Assembly (NCBI GenBank): GCA_965153455.1 | Contig: OZ234497.1 | Location: 12,691,875-12,755,874, forward strand | Source of the DNA: Sphagnum compactum | Taxonomy: Eukaryota > Bryophyta > Sphagnopsida > Sphagnales | Length of the DNA stretch: 64,000 nucleotides | Direction of reading: 5' to 3' | Shown here: positions 1 through 12,859 of the stretch, in pieces | Numbering within the stretch: the first letter of the stretch is position 1 | How the letters are laid out: each line of letters begins with the position of its first letter | Translations under genes and position numbers: made by a program | Notes under the pieces: model-generated | What the model was told of the DNA's origin: nothing | Seen by the model: only the letters and a program-made list of their open reading frames with translations | Databases searched by the model: none

Positions 1-198
1 CACAATCTTGAAATGGAAGATTTTTTTAATAATCCGTATGGGATTCAACCATGGTATACATATGAGAAACATACTTGCACAAATGAGAAGTGGGCCTCAA
101 TAGATGATGATTACAAAATAATTCAAGATTGCAAAATAATACATATATGATGTGTGTGTGTATATATATAACATTGGGGATTAACACATATTATATGT

Positions 199-968
199 GG
201 GTGCAAATATGTTCAAAGGAGCCAAAAACCATGTTAGATAGTGGTGAAAATTGTATAAATATTTTTTATGTATGTTTTTGTTTTGACATTTTAAAATTAT
301 ATTAATCATTTCAAGTTGTATTAAATAACTAATATGAGTGTTGTGAAATTCAAATTAAAATTTCATTAAATTAAATTTTGGGTTTTGGTTTTATGAATGG
401 ATTTTTGAACTTGAACAATAGTTGCATCAAAATCAATCAGATTTTGAAAAAGGACTAGGGTAAATGACTCTTTTAATATAAAAACATTTGATGATAAAAA
501 AAATTTAAATGATATTAACTTACTACCCACATTCAAAATGCATTCACAATTTAAAAGTTATTATATTTAATTTTTTTTAAAAATTCAGACTATGTTTCAA
601 AATCTAAAAATTTCAAGAGTTTTTTATCACATGTAAATGGGGTGTAATTTACATGACATATAAATTAAAAAAAATTAATTTATGATATAATTTTTCTTTT
701 ACAAGAGTCAGCATATTTTGTTATGATTCAAAATTATGATTATTTTTCAAAATGAAATGTTAAATCAATGAAATCTACACACTTTGAAATTTTCATATTT
801 ATTCAACAACGATTAACACAAAACGTGTGATTATTATGACTTTAATAACAAGTTGCAAAATATTTCATTCAAAACTTCTTTCATAAGAAAAAATGAAAAG
901 GACTAAAAAAAAACTCACAATCCTTTTATAAAATAATCATGGTGGCTCCTCTAAACGTATTTGCACCC
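199..968. repeat. long inverted-repeat element, AT-rich interior
   Basis: The left end (199-232) reads GGGTGCAAATATGTTCAAAG and continues into GGAGCCA and CCATG. The right end, read on the minus strand from 968, gives GGGTGCAAATACGTTTAGAG followed by GGAGCCACCATG. The two ~33-base arms are therefore terminal inverted repeats with a few differences, about 700 bases apart. The interior is AT-rich and holds no convincing reading frame, so this looks like a non-autonomous DNA transposon. No clear target-site duplication was found, so the superfamily is left open. Confidence 0.55.
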
Positions 969-2813
969 ATTTTAAATATATATTGGTTTTCATAATAAAT
1001 ATAATTTGACTATAAAAATTTTACCCAACAACCAATATATGGGACCCTATACTTTTATTCATGTATATTGTAAATTCAGAAAAGAGTATTTATCCCCTTT
1101 TGAAAAAACATGTGAAACTTGTGAGATGAAATTAAGACGAACTCTGAAATGAAGTTTGGGTTGCCATGTCAAACTACACAAACCAAAAAGAGAAGAAAGT
1201 TAGTGTAGTTTAATGTCACTTTGGAAAACAAACGTGCCATGAATCATAATTTGAACTCACAAAACACACCATGGCTTGAACCTTGAAAAAAATCTACTCT
1301 CCTTCTTTTAATATATTTTACAATTACTTTACATTGAAACTGCACTTTTTTCCAAGGTTCCCAAATGATTGTCTTGAAATTATTAAGTTATGAATCCCAT
1401 TATTTGAAATGATGATACCAAAGACCATGTGGACTAGCAAGAGGAGAATGAGAATTTATCTTCACAATGGAAACTCATCTTAATCTCTTTAGATTGTATT
1501 AATCTGTGCTTCTGGTTAAATCATGATAAAGAGCTCGTGGATAAGCAACTTTCCCTTGTTATGTTTAACATATTTGTTAGTGATTTCTATCCTACAAAGT
1601 TGGACAAGTGTATGTTTCATTTATATGTCATTTAAGGCGATATTTGCAATTGCAAGAGTTTGGGTGTGTAGTGGTTGAGCCTCGGTGATAAGAGTAGGTC
1701 CAGCCACACCCAGTATGTGATCCTCTACTGGCGTAAACCACATCCAAAATACAGTACTCAAGCCTGAACTTCATCAAAAGTAAAAATCCTTGTATCATGC
1801 GGTTTGTCATCTGGGCTGTTCTCGTGCTTTTTGTTGAAAGACTTATTCACTTCTGCGAACTGGGTGCATGTGTCTGGCGGCTGTTTCTTTCTTCAAACCT
1901 GCACTGACATTATTCTTTTTGCATTCGCATCTTGTTAGACAAGGGTGCCTAATGCAAAGGATCAAGCCTCCCAGGAATCAGATACAAGAACAAAAGATGA
2001 AGACAAATTTTACAACTTGAAAAAGATAGCTGCGTCAGTCCTGTCCTTCCTGGGTACAAAGTCTGTATGGAAATCACAAAAGACACACTGCACAAATAGA
2101 TAAGAGGACCAACAGAAGAAGGCAGGAAACCCATGGACACTCTGGAAAACATCTTCAATGCTGAAGATGCAAATCAGGTAGCAACTAGCAATGCATCTGG
2201 AAATGAGAATGTCAAAACTCAAGGAACCCTTCAGTCCAGCTTGCAGCAGGCTTGCAGGAATCCAAAGAGCAGTCCTATCATATTTAGTCTATGAGATTGC
2301 CAAGAAAAGTCCACAATAACACTTACAATGTAACTGTTGTGTCAGTTCCTGCAAAACTAACATGAGAAGAATTGAGTACAGTTGTACCATTCTGAGCTGC
2401 CATGACTCCCCACAGATTTCCATCAGCTCCCTGACACCTGGGTGTAGTAGACAAGTACACAATAATCCACCCAAAACTCTAGCCAAATAATTATACAAAA
2501 TCTGCATTCAAGCTGCAACAAGCATGTGAGGATAAGCTTCATTCGTTTCAGTTTGGTCCTACCTATTTCCCCCTTGTATTGACTATTGCTTTTCTGACCA
2601 ATCCACTGAACATTGGAATAGCTCCCAATGCTCACCTCATACCAGGGGGACATTGGCATAGACATGAGGACATAATCTCATTTGGGCCACTATGTGATGA
2701 TACATTCATGCAAGGCATCAGAAACAATCAGTGAATTTACACAGTCAAAGTATACACGGACACCTATATGGACCTTCGGTCCACTTTCCTACAATGACTT
2801 AACTCTCAGTTGT
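969..2813. other. downstream flank of the POLAR-like gene, no gene seen
   Basis: The part up to about 1.5 kb is AT-rich spacer. From about 1.9 kb base composition becomes more even and minus-strand frames are short and broken, as expected for the 3' untranslated region and downstream flank of the minus-strand gene that stops at 2814. I could not place a polyadenylation site. Several 60-80-residue frames here have no recognisable similarity and are not called. Confidence 0.5.
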
Positions 2814-5800
2814 TCAGGTCCCCAGTTGCTGCAATCTCCTACTGAGAAATTCATACTCTGCCTCCTCTGCTTCTATACCATCTTTAGCACCCAATTTCCT
2901 GGGGGCAGCTTTCACTAACCGTCCACTTTGTACTCTACCTGCTTCTTCCCTGCTAGTGTGCCCTCTTGGCCTTACATTGAGCATTGCACATGCCTCTGAA
3001 GAAATTTCAGGAACTTCTAATCCATGCTTGATTCTTTCTGGAACTATAGTTTCTGGCCAGTTGCCCAAATACTTCTCTGCGTCTGTCACCAGACTATCTT
3101 TGCAACAGGAGGTGCTCTCTGCATTGGAATACTCTTGGTTGCCAAGCTGTTGCTCATAATCAGATGCTTGAGACTGGCACTCCCAGTCAGCCCTCATACC
3201 TGGTAAAGGTTCTCTTCTGATCAATCCATCCCAGAAAACGATTCTGTCAGCCACTCGTGGGCTTGATTTTCCTGATGCCCAGTCCAGCTCTTGACCCTTT
3301 GACCAAGTGCTCAACAGTGGCTGTTTCCTGGAATAATGACTGTCAACCGGTGTGTTGACTCCTGCATGACCAAGTCCGCTGTCTCTATTCCAGAAAGAGG
3401 TAGTTGTATTGTGATTGCTGGCAGTCAGAGACTTGATGCTTGGATCTATGTACTTGGCAGAACTCCAAGTAGTGCCAGTCTTCATGTACTCTCTGGGCTC
3501 TCCATCTGAAACTTCAGAGATTGCCATTGTCATTTTACCTGGCCTTCCATCTAGTGCAGCTGTAATCTGGTCAGAGATTTCACTAGCATTCTGGAGTTCA
3601 TCTCTGGTACCCAAATGCTGACCTGTTGCTGAGTCAGACCTAGAGGCCCAATCATCCAATGTTGAGACTGCATCAAAGAAGTCAGGAATGCTTGGATAAA
3701 TGCTTCCCAAGTTGGCAGTTTTTGGTTTCAGATACTCAGCTTGCAAGTCATCAAATGCTCCCAGTTTGAATTCACTACTCGCTTGCCTGTCCAGCTCATG
3801 CCAAGCAGGTGTCTCCACTCCACCATCCACCATAGCTTGAAGAAACTCATCACATACTTCATCATTGGCCCTCAAAGTCTCCAAAGCATCTCCAAAGTCC
3901 AGTCTTCTGTCCACCCCAGGGTGTCCCTCCTGCAGCAGCTGGAAGCATCTCAATTGGAATGTTGATCATACTAATACATCTAACTTTGGATCAAAACTGG
4001 GTTTTGGGTTTAGGGTTTAATCGAGCAGAAAGTGGATTGTCAACTTTTAAAGTCCACAGATTTAACTAGACAGATCAAAGTGAGTCAAGCAGGGAAGATA
4101 GGTACAAGACCTGCTCAGGGCTCTCTGAGAAAGTTGATTTGGAATCTGCAGCCATCATTGAGTCTGGTTCACCATGTAGTCTTGTGCTTACCTTTGAAGA
4201 GTCACCACGAGTCGATCCCTTGTGCATTCCATACTGAGCCTCCAGAAGACTCACACTTGAAGGATCTGATGGCTCCAGATGGACATCTTGTGCACCTCCA
4301 GGTACAGTACCACCATGCATGACTGCACCAATTTTGGTGATGGAATCATTTGAGGGCGATGACTTCTCAAAGGGAGTGAATGCACTGCCAGTGTGCATGG
4401 ATAGATCTTCCCCTGCAATGATACATCACAATGCATGTCATGAACTCAGAAATAGTTCATGGTGCATGAAGAAACAACCTGGAATGCATGTCAGTGCAGG
4501 CATCAAGTTGCTCCTAGTGATCATGATATCTATCAGTAATTCTAGCATTCCATGAAGCAAGGATGATTAAAACAAGTAAGAGAGGGCCAAAAAGTTTGCC
4601 TGGAATAGGAGAACAAAAGGAGAGTTCATTGAGACAGAGCACATGCTTCTTCCATTGCTCCAGCTCCTTTTCTTTTAGTTGTAACTGTGTCTCAGCTAAC
4701 TCCAAATCTGTTTCTAGTTTTGAAATAAGCTCCTCCTGCAGCAAAAAACAGTCTGGAAATTTCAGATGAAAAAATTGGGTTGACTTGTGAGATAACCATG
4801 AGCCAACAACTGCTTCCCTGTTTTTAGTATCTGAGCTGTTCAATAACTGAAGTGGCATATCATGTGGGTACACATGTCCTGAGGTAATCTTCAGGTTTCA
4901 CCTGTAATTTATAAAGTCGTTGTGTCAACTCTCTTGGAGAAACCACATAGTTGTTAATGCAAGTCACCTCAGAATCAGAATCATCATCCTCATCAGGGTC
5001 CACTTGTGCAGGTAAGCCCCTAATGTTAAGATCTCCTTGCACCATAGCAGCAATGCCATCCTGCAGCAGCAAAGACACTCTACATCAGAAATGTTTCTTC
5101 TTTCTCTTCAGTCTGCAGCAAACTCTCACAATGCATTGATCATACAGTATCTAGAATCAAGCTTGAACACAAACTCTGTTCTGACCGGAAATGCCAGACT
5201 TTGATCACAGCTGTGAAATGTCACAAATCAACACATGAGATAACCAAAGAAGATATTCACATAACAACACACAACAAAACAGAAAAGTGACAGGTCCGAA
5301 CCTCATCTACATCAGAAAACTGTCCTGTTAGGTGCTCCAGTTCAGCCTCCAACTCAGCCTCAAGTTCAGCCATTTGTTCACCAGGCAGGGATGATGCATC
5401 CTCCCTCAACAAATTATCAACAAATTCCTCACCAGATTGTGTTCCCTCCACATCTCTGTATGTTCTCAAGGAAAATTCAGCACCATGCTTTTGATTGAGT
5501 TCCTCCAATTCTTCACCCACCTGTGAAGATGGATTCAACATGTGAAAGCACAATGTCAGCAGTGCCTGCTGAGACAATAAAGCCCAAAAGAACCCAGTCC
5601 TAGAAATGCTTTGATTTGAGAACGAACCATCCAATAGTTTTACCTGCAAGATGTGCTCAGCTTCAGGCACACAATTTCCATATCTTTGGGCTTCACGTAT
5701 AGTGACTTCAAGCCGAGCTTGTGCCTCTTTAAGCTGCTGCTGCAGTCTCTGGATCTCACTGGTTGTGGACTTGGATGCCAACATAACTCCAATGGCCACC

Positions 5801-6517
5801 CCACATCTGAGAAGTGTCGCCTCCCTTGTGCCGACATCTGCAGGGCCTGCAGAGCACCATTTTTAAGTTCACAGTCTAATGCAAAATGAACACTAGTGTC
5901 ATCAACAAACTTCCGCTACAAAAAGACAGACAGTCCAGAATGCTCCTTTGTCTTATGGAAGTACCTGCATCAGACCCCACATGAACAACTGAATCCATAG
6001 ACAGAGACAAGTCCAGTGTGCTATGAAAGAGTTTGCGTCTCTTGAGTCTGATCCTGTGCAGCAAGTTCTCATCAGTATAAGAACAAGCTCCTGCTCTTGG
6101 TAGTTCCCCATCATCCATAACTCCCACATCTCGACTGTCTTGTTCCCTTGGAACTTGAGCTGCTCCTGAACCTATATCCAAGCTTTGATCTGTTGTCAGA
6201 TATGCCACAAGCTTTGGAAGCCCTTCCAGAATATCAGGTTCTTTTTGTGGAGATCCTGAAGGCTTGGAAACTGGGTCAAGCTGAGCAAGAGCTGGGAGCT
6301 CTGGAGAGTCGGAGGGATCATCAACCACTGCTAATTGGGTCTCAGCTGTCCCTGCTGTTGCTGCTCCTTCTAAGCTCTTCAATTGTAATCCATCACTTGT
6401 TTTCAGTAACCTTTTCTGCTCATCAATCTCAGCAAGGGCAAATTGCCCAGCTCTCAGGACATTTTGGCAGCACCTTGCAATATAACCTGAACCTGCAGCC
6501 ACCAACAGCAACCACAT
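2814..6517 (-). CDS. POLAR-like coiled-coil scaffold protein (856 aa, 7 exons)
   Basis: Exons on the minus strand: 6517-5965, 5846-5644, 5520-5302, 5060-4902, 4735-about 4636, 4412-4192 and 3929-2814. All introns are GT-AG and the frame closes at 856 residues; the donor of exon 5 is the least certain. The ATG at 6517 was chosen because it opens a short hydrophobic start (MWLLLVAAGSGYIARCCQ), typical of this plant family, and because no earlier in-frame ATG exists. A second hydrophobic stretch lies near residues 196-208 (LLRCGVAIGVMLAS), followed by coiled coil to about 235. An acidic repeat MAELEAELEAELEHL lies at 302-316. A VSPRELTQRLYKLQ motif at about 365 leads into another coiled coil. 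This motif order is that of POLAR and POLAR-like proteins, which in Arabidopsis act as polarity scaffolds in asymmetric cell division; the role here is inferred. The long last exon is serine-rich and unrecognised. Confidence 0.68.
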
Positions 6518-7041
6518 CTCTCTGCTTTTCTCTCTCCGTCTCTCTCTCTCAAAATCCAAGTGCAGAACTCTCACATCAGCAAAGCCGACATGCACAATCC
6601 ACCTCAAAAATTCAATTACATCGTTAAACCCCTCAACCACATAATCACAGAATCAAAATGGGTTTACCCACAATAAGCACAACCAAATCCACATGCAAGA
6701 ATCCAAATGCAGAACTTACATCACACACTCAAATGTGCTAAACCCACGTCACCAAAGCCTGAGAGAGATGCCCAAGAGGAGTACTAACAAATAGATCACA
6801 AAATGAAACAAGCAAAGATCATCACACCATCTTCTTCTTCATTTGCACAACAAAGAGCCCCAACTTTTAAAAAAATTGGAGCAGAAAAAAACCCACAAGA
6901 AACGCAACGACAACAGCGTCAAATTTCAAAACACCACCACATCACAAATTTCGACAAAAAAATCATACAATACAACAAAAAAATTCAGAAACCACACAAT
7001 TTCTGCATCAAATCATCAGAACCCAACCATCATTGACATCA

Positions 7042-7143
7042 CACATTCCAATGCACAAGTTGTGAAAACCCTGAAAAGGACTAACCCTAATCTCTTTAGC
7101 TTTCCAAAACAAAAGGAAAACTTTCTCCCAACAACCCAACAAA

Positions 7144-7176
<33 letters not shown>

Positions 7177-7480
7177 GAATTTAGAGCAAAAATTCTTCCC
7201 AACGTCATCATCATCCTCACATATTCAAATGCATAACTTAATTACAACCCTAAAGGGGAAAAAAAAAACCCTAACCCTAATCTCTTTGGCTTCCCAAAAT
7301 TAAAGCAAAACTTGGTCCCCAAAAAAACCAAGAAAATCTCTCTCTCCCTTTCTCCCTCTCATGATTTTTGATCAACCATTTCTTCCCACCACTACCACCA
7401 CCACCACCAACATCATCATCATCATCATCATCACATATTCAAATGTAAAAGTTGTTACAAGTTACAAAACCCTAAAGCAC
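7042..7480. repeat. tandem duplication (~176-bp unit, about 2.3 copies)
   Basis: Three successive units begin with the same motif: CACATTCCAATGCA at 7042, CACATATTCAAATGCA at 7218 and CACATATTCAAATGTA at 7432. Each full unit then contains an AACCCTAA-type motif, TAATCTCTTT and a CT-rich run ending in CTCATGA. The second unit is longer because of inserted ACC and ATC trinucleotide runs (7391-7433). Confidence 0.75.
7146..7174. repeat. (CT)n microsatellite
   Basis: An uninterrupted run of CT dinucleotides of about 29 bases in the upstream region of the minus-strand POLAR-like gene, so it reads as (GA)n in the direction of transcription. Confidence 0.95.
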
Positions 7481-7599
7481 TTGGAGAAATTTTTTTTATT
7501 GGCCTTGCCTACTACCAAGGCAAAAAAGGATATTGTGTTTAGATTCATTAGAGAGTATATAGTAGCTTAAGGGATTTTGGCTGGCCCCTAGGAAATAAT

Positions 7600-10500
7600 A
7601 ATAGGTCTATTTTTATATGAGGATTTTTGAAACATGATATTTTGGGCTTGTGTTTGAAACTTGAGATTAGTTATAATAGAGTTATAATAATCATATCTTG
7701 AAGGATTTTTTTGGTTTCTTTTAGAGGGAATTTTTTTTTTGAAGATTATATATATGTTTTGCATGATAAAATATTTGAGTTTCCATAACTCTTTCTTTTG
7801 CCTTAAGATCCTTTTTAATTAATGAAATGGAATGGACTAGAAAAGGATTTGGACCCTGCGAATAGTATACGGACATGGAAACAATTGCCTTTGTATTTCT
7901 CTGTGTACTTTGAGAGATCATCCCCCCCCCCCCACAAGTGTTTTTTTTTTTTCATATCAAAATTTAACAAAAATTAGCTAAATTAGTTGACTTTACTCTA
8001 CAAAAACTAAATTTTCCAAAACTTTCTCAATTTCCTTGTCAAAAAATTGTGAAGTTTCGCCCCCAAAAAAATATTACTCCCCCAAAAATAGGCTCTTATG
8101 CCAAAGGGTTGAAACCTATTTTTACAATGCAAAATTTAAAAATTAATGCATAATAATGAAAAAGTATTTTGTTATTTATCATTCAACTAAAAAGATTGAA
8201 TGTCTAACAATTTTGTGATGGATTTTGGTCTTACTTTTTGTTCATTTGACAAGTAAACTAGCAAATACTTTTAGTTATACACTTTACCATGCTTTCATTC
8301 AAAAATAAAAATTCACTTGACAAATTAATCAAAAGCTTCCATATTTCAAAAATGTTTAAAATTACACCTTCAAACACAAAAGTCTTTAATGCCACCATTT
8401 CCAAAAAACACACATTAACATAGCTCTACAATTCAAGATTTTTTCACAAATTGTTGAAGAAAACAACAAAAAAAAATAGAAAGAGAAAATGCAACAAAAA
8501 ACCTTAATTTGAAATGCAATATAACAAAACCCAAATGTTTTGCTCTAATTCACAAACCTTAATTTCACATAATACAATGCAAACCCAAATGGTCCACATT
8601 TTTAATTGCCACTTGATAATTAATTAAAAATTCATCATCATTGTTTAATGGTTTAAGCCCCTTGGGCAAGTTCAAACAAAAAATAATTTTAAAAACATGA
8701 AATGGTTGATCAAGTTTCCAAAAACATTGAACTCACAACCACACCTTATGAAAATTGTTCAAAATGTGGGACCAAATGAATTACATCATTTTTTTATCTT
8801 TTCATTACATGCAAAGCCAATAAATCCAAATGGTTTACATTTTAATTACTAATATATTAAGAAACCTATCGTGCAATCAGTGTGTTTTTTTGGGGATAAG
8901 TTTTGTTGTTTCTTTGACAAAAAAATTGGGATATTTTTGGAAAAAATCATTTTAATTTATGTTCAACTAATTTTGCCAATATTTTGGAAAATATTGCAAA
9001 AAATTGATATCTTAGAATTGAAAAAAAAAACCTTTATCATAATCATTTAATTGTTTTGGCCTTTAAAGCAAATTTAGAACAACAATAATTAAAATAGAAA
9101 ATGTTTCATGAAGTTTCTCAAAAGAATTGAATTCATAGTCCATATTGTGGTCTTAACAACATCTATGAAAATGTGAGACCAAATGAAAGTTACATTGCTA
9201 TATAGTCTATTCAAAGTTACTTGTTGTGTATTTTATGAAACACTTAAAATAAAAAGATATAGTTTTTGGTATGCTGTGAAATAATAAAATATTTTACTAA
9301 AAACCTAAAAAATAATTTTAAATATATTCTCATAATCCAATTCAAAACACCTTATTTATATTTAAGTAAAATTATTATTTATTTATTTATTCAGCAAGTT
9401 ACACCCTCTATGCTTTTGCACATCATTTTTTTTAAAAATGGAAGTAATTTCCCTTGGTTTGTAGTCTCTTCAATACATGAAGAATCAATAAACCCAAATT
9501 TTCAAGATTATAAATTTTAAAAAATAATGTATCTTCACTTAATACTTATGCCCTTTATGGCAAGTTCAAAATAACAACAGTTAAAACAAATGTCTTGTCA
9601 AAAAATGCCTCTCCCCTTTAAATATATCCATAAGGATGGATGATAAATTGAACCTATTATATTGGAAACACATGGTGGTTATCATGGTAAAGCCCAATTG
9701 GATGCTTTAATTATAGATGAAAATGTTTCTATTCAATGGACCTCACATGACCTTCTAATGGATACCAAACATTTTGTTTGGCCCATTTACGTGCAATCGG
9801 AGTGCACTTTACCCAAGGTGTTTTTTTCTTTTGTTGTTTGTGGAGGGTTTTGTAAAATGGAATGCCCACTCTTGACCTAGCGCCCACTAGTGCACCATTC
9901 GTTGGATGCCTGGCATTACTCAATTGTGGATGAACCTCAACTGAGTTAATATTTGGTTTCGTAACTAATTTTGTAAAGAAATAAGTTTCATATATAAGTA
10001 GATAGGTAAGAGAATAGGTAACTACTAAGTAAGTAGATGATTTATACATAGATAATGGTTTAGGGTTTAATACAAACTGAGCTAACCACCATGGTTAGCT
10101 ACGAAATTGGAATCCAACAGAAAATTGTTTCCTGACCACTTACCATTCATATTCATATTCATATTTAAAATCTTCACATATTTTTTAATAACCTATGTTC
10201 AGGCCTGGATAGTTTAGGCGATTGAAGGTTGTGTCACCTAAATTACTTAAATGTGCTTTGATTGACACGCCTAAAATCATGGAATTAAGCCCATGCACCC
10301 CTTTTCATTGAGATCTTTCCAAAAACACCAAGAACATGATCTGAAGCATCTTGGTTTGGTGGATCTCATAACTACAAAACAAAATAAATCAAAACAAAAC
10401 AAAACAAAACAAACTACTTCCCTTCAATAGATAGATTGGGTAGTCTCGCACGCAATTGATCAATTCATGACATAATACATCACTCACCAAAAATCATAAA

Positions 10501-11162
10501 GTTTTCACAATGGTGTTCACAATAATCTTCACATTTTTTTTTTTAAGGCTTTTTATTCACATATGATACTTTTACAAGTTTTGATAACAATTAACAACAT
10601 GAAATTATTGAACGTAAAATTATGGGCCTAAAGCTCCAATCACTACCCTTTATATATACTTGAAAGAAAGAAATGAATAAATAATTAATCACATTCATTT
10701 ACAATTTAATCCCATTTATCAAGCCAATCGACATGTGCCACTTATAATAGGTTTTACATTAATTGAAGTTTAGAATTTGATCAAGTTTACATACTTGATC
10801 TTTCATTATTACTAACTTGAAATAATTATTTAAATTATTCATAATCAACACTTATGCTCCTAATCAAAAGACTTTCGTTGTATGACCTATGAAACTCATT
10901 ATTTTATTCTTCATTTTTATCTGTATTATTATCTCAAGTCATAATACTATTATTTACAATTATAAATTTTAATAATTATTTTGTTATTACATAACCACAA
11001 ACAATAATTAGAGGGTTTGTGATTCAAACAAATTGAGACTTCAATTCATCTTAGTGAGAATTGAATTGAAGTTTTGGGTCATACGAGTTTTTTCTAGAAT
11101 GACCCCAGACTTCAGGTAAGTTCAGGCAGGTTCTCAAACCAGTTCTCACACAATAATAACCT
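7600..11162. other. AT-rich spacer, no gene seen
   Basis: Long AT-rich stretch with many A and T homopolymers, a C run at about 7923-7934 and no frame with recognisable similarity. GTAG-type motifs such as AGATAGGTAAG occur near 9999-10040, resembling the richer cluster at 50.7-55.3 kb. Nothing else is supported. Confidence 0.6.
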
Positions 11163-11512
11163 GGTGCTCAGTATGTGACCCTGTGAAAATATATTTCACA
11201 TCCAAGTTTAGTTATGTACACTCTTGTTCAACCCCACCAATAAAACTGAAACTGGGACAGCAAATAGGTGGGGGACTACTAATAATAGCAAACCACATGG
11301 ACCAATCATTATGATGGGCCAATCGAAACACTGAGCAGCAGTTATAAGATCCTATTTATTACACTCTTTTTTTGCAGGTGCAGAGTATTGCTGGGCCTCG
11401 CCACAGTAACCTGCGCAATTGTGCTGAGCCAAAACCAATTTCCTGAGCCAAACCGGTACAGGTTGGATTTTCTTCATCCATCTTTACTGTGCAGGATCAC
11501 ATACTGAGCACC
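11163..11512. repeat. foldback element with 21-bp terminal inverted repeats
   Basis: The left arm starts GGTGCTCAGTATGTGACC at 11163. The right arm (11492-11512) read on the minus strand starts GGTGCTCAGTATGTGATC. The arms agree at 20 of 21 positions and enclose about 310 bases without a coding frame. This fits a MITE-size non-autonomous DNA transposon. The bases directly flanking the arms do not show an obvious duplication. Confidence 0.65.
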
Positions 11513-12859
11513 GTTGGAGATTCTCTTAGATAATACCAGCCTTGTTCCAGGCTTATATCACGTATATATATCTACCTCATACCAACCCGAAAAAACACTG
11601 TTTAGAACCAATACCAAGACCATGCTGGTATGAAAGTTTTTCGACCCTAAAGCCAGTAAGCACCAAGACGAAGGCTGGTATGCAAATTTCAAAAGATACA
11701 ATGTACCAGGACAGGACTTGTATGTTCAAAAGCTTATACCAGACCAACACTTGTAAACTAGGCACCCATAATTCCCTGGACTTTGGGTGTCCAAGACAAG
11801 TTTGTAAATCATTGGAAGGAGTAAACTTGGGTCCTACATGCATGTCTAGCTTCCACCTCCATATTTTTGAAACCATGCAATTTCCTGGTCATGAGTTTAC
11901 AAGGTTTCTAATGACCCCACGGAAACCCTAAAGTCGTGGGGAGTGAGAGGTCAAGAAGCTCTCTTCCAACCACCTCAGTGGGTCAAGGATTCTTCCATCC
12001 ATTTTCTTGCAGCTTTGGGTCACTTCAAAAGGCTAAGTTACGAATTTCTTGTGTTGATTTCTTGCAAATTGGGTTATCTCGATCTTCATATCCTATTTCA
12101 AATTGATTTCTATTGAGATTCATCAAAACACATAACAAATATAATTTCAGCTTTGCCTAGACCTATTTTGAACCCATGTAGGGTGAGTAATCATGATTAT
12201 CATGTTCCCAATCTTAGTAGGTGTTTCATGTTTGGGTTTACCGATGTTTGATTTCCATTTGTAAAAGAAAATGGAATATTAAAGGATCTCAATACCAAAG
12301 AAAAAAGGTGTTACTCAAAGGTATTGACATCTTGGTGAACACCCGATCACTCACTTACCGATGATTTGAGAACACCCACCCCAAGATATAATACTCATCT
12401 TTTCTTCTACTTTTTGGTTTGATGGGTTTGGGTTGTCAAACCCCCTTGAGTTTATTAATAGAAAAATTGTGCACAACCATCTGACATGTGTTTCACAAGC
12501 ATTCCAAAGAAATCGGTAAGACCAACAATTGGATTGTTTAACATGTGTTTAATGATCAGTAAAACTAACAAGCACCATACATTCAATCTTCTTGCTTGCT
12601 TCCATCCCACTACTTGAAGGTACGGCCTTCTCCTTTTCTTATGTGTCATCAGTGATGATGCTTTGATGCTTATTAGTATACAATGCAAATAAGCGGACTA
12701 CCTCCCTCCCTTGCAAACCATACATAATAACCCAACAACATACCAACAAGCTGTATTCAGCAAGCATTCCAAGTGGAACCACGCAACAATCGGTAAGGAC
12801 TTTCAAACACTCGGAAACACTTGGAGCATGCAAAGGTACAATAAGGAAGCGAAGTCTTA
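11513..12859. other. spacer, no gene seen
   Basis: A 129-residue plus-strand frame (11542-11931) and a 99-residue minus-strand frame overlap here, but neither resembles a known family. The stretch 11530-11690 contains GGCTGGTAT and ATACCAGCC motifs in both orientations, which suggests repeat-derived sequence rather than a gene. Confidence 0.5.

Larger units (their letters stand above)
6518..7600 (-). promoter_or_regulatory. leader and promoter region of the POLAR-like gene
   Basis: Directly upstream of the ATG at 6517 the minus strand is GA-rich (CT-rich on plus, 6530-6552), a common feature of plant 5' leaders. Further up lie a (CT)n microsatellite (7146-7174), a CTCTCTCTC-rich block near 7340-7362 and telo-box-like AACCCTAA motifs near 7083 and 7270. 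The transcription start cannot be fixed by eye. The region also holds the tandem duplication listed separately. Confidence 0.5.

Noticed and set aside
11542-11931. 129-residue plus-strand frame overlapping a 99-residue minus-strand frame
   Set aside because: No recognisable domain, no plausible splice partners, and the stretch contains repeated GGCTGGTAT motifs in both orientations.
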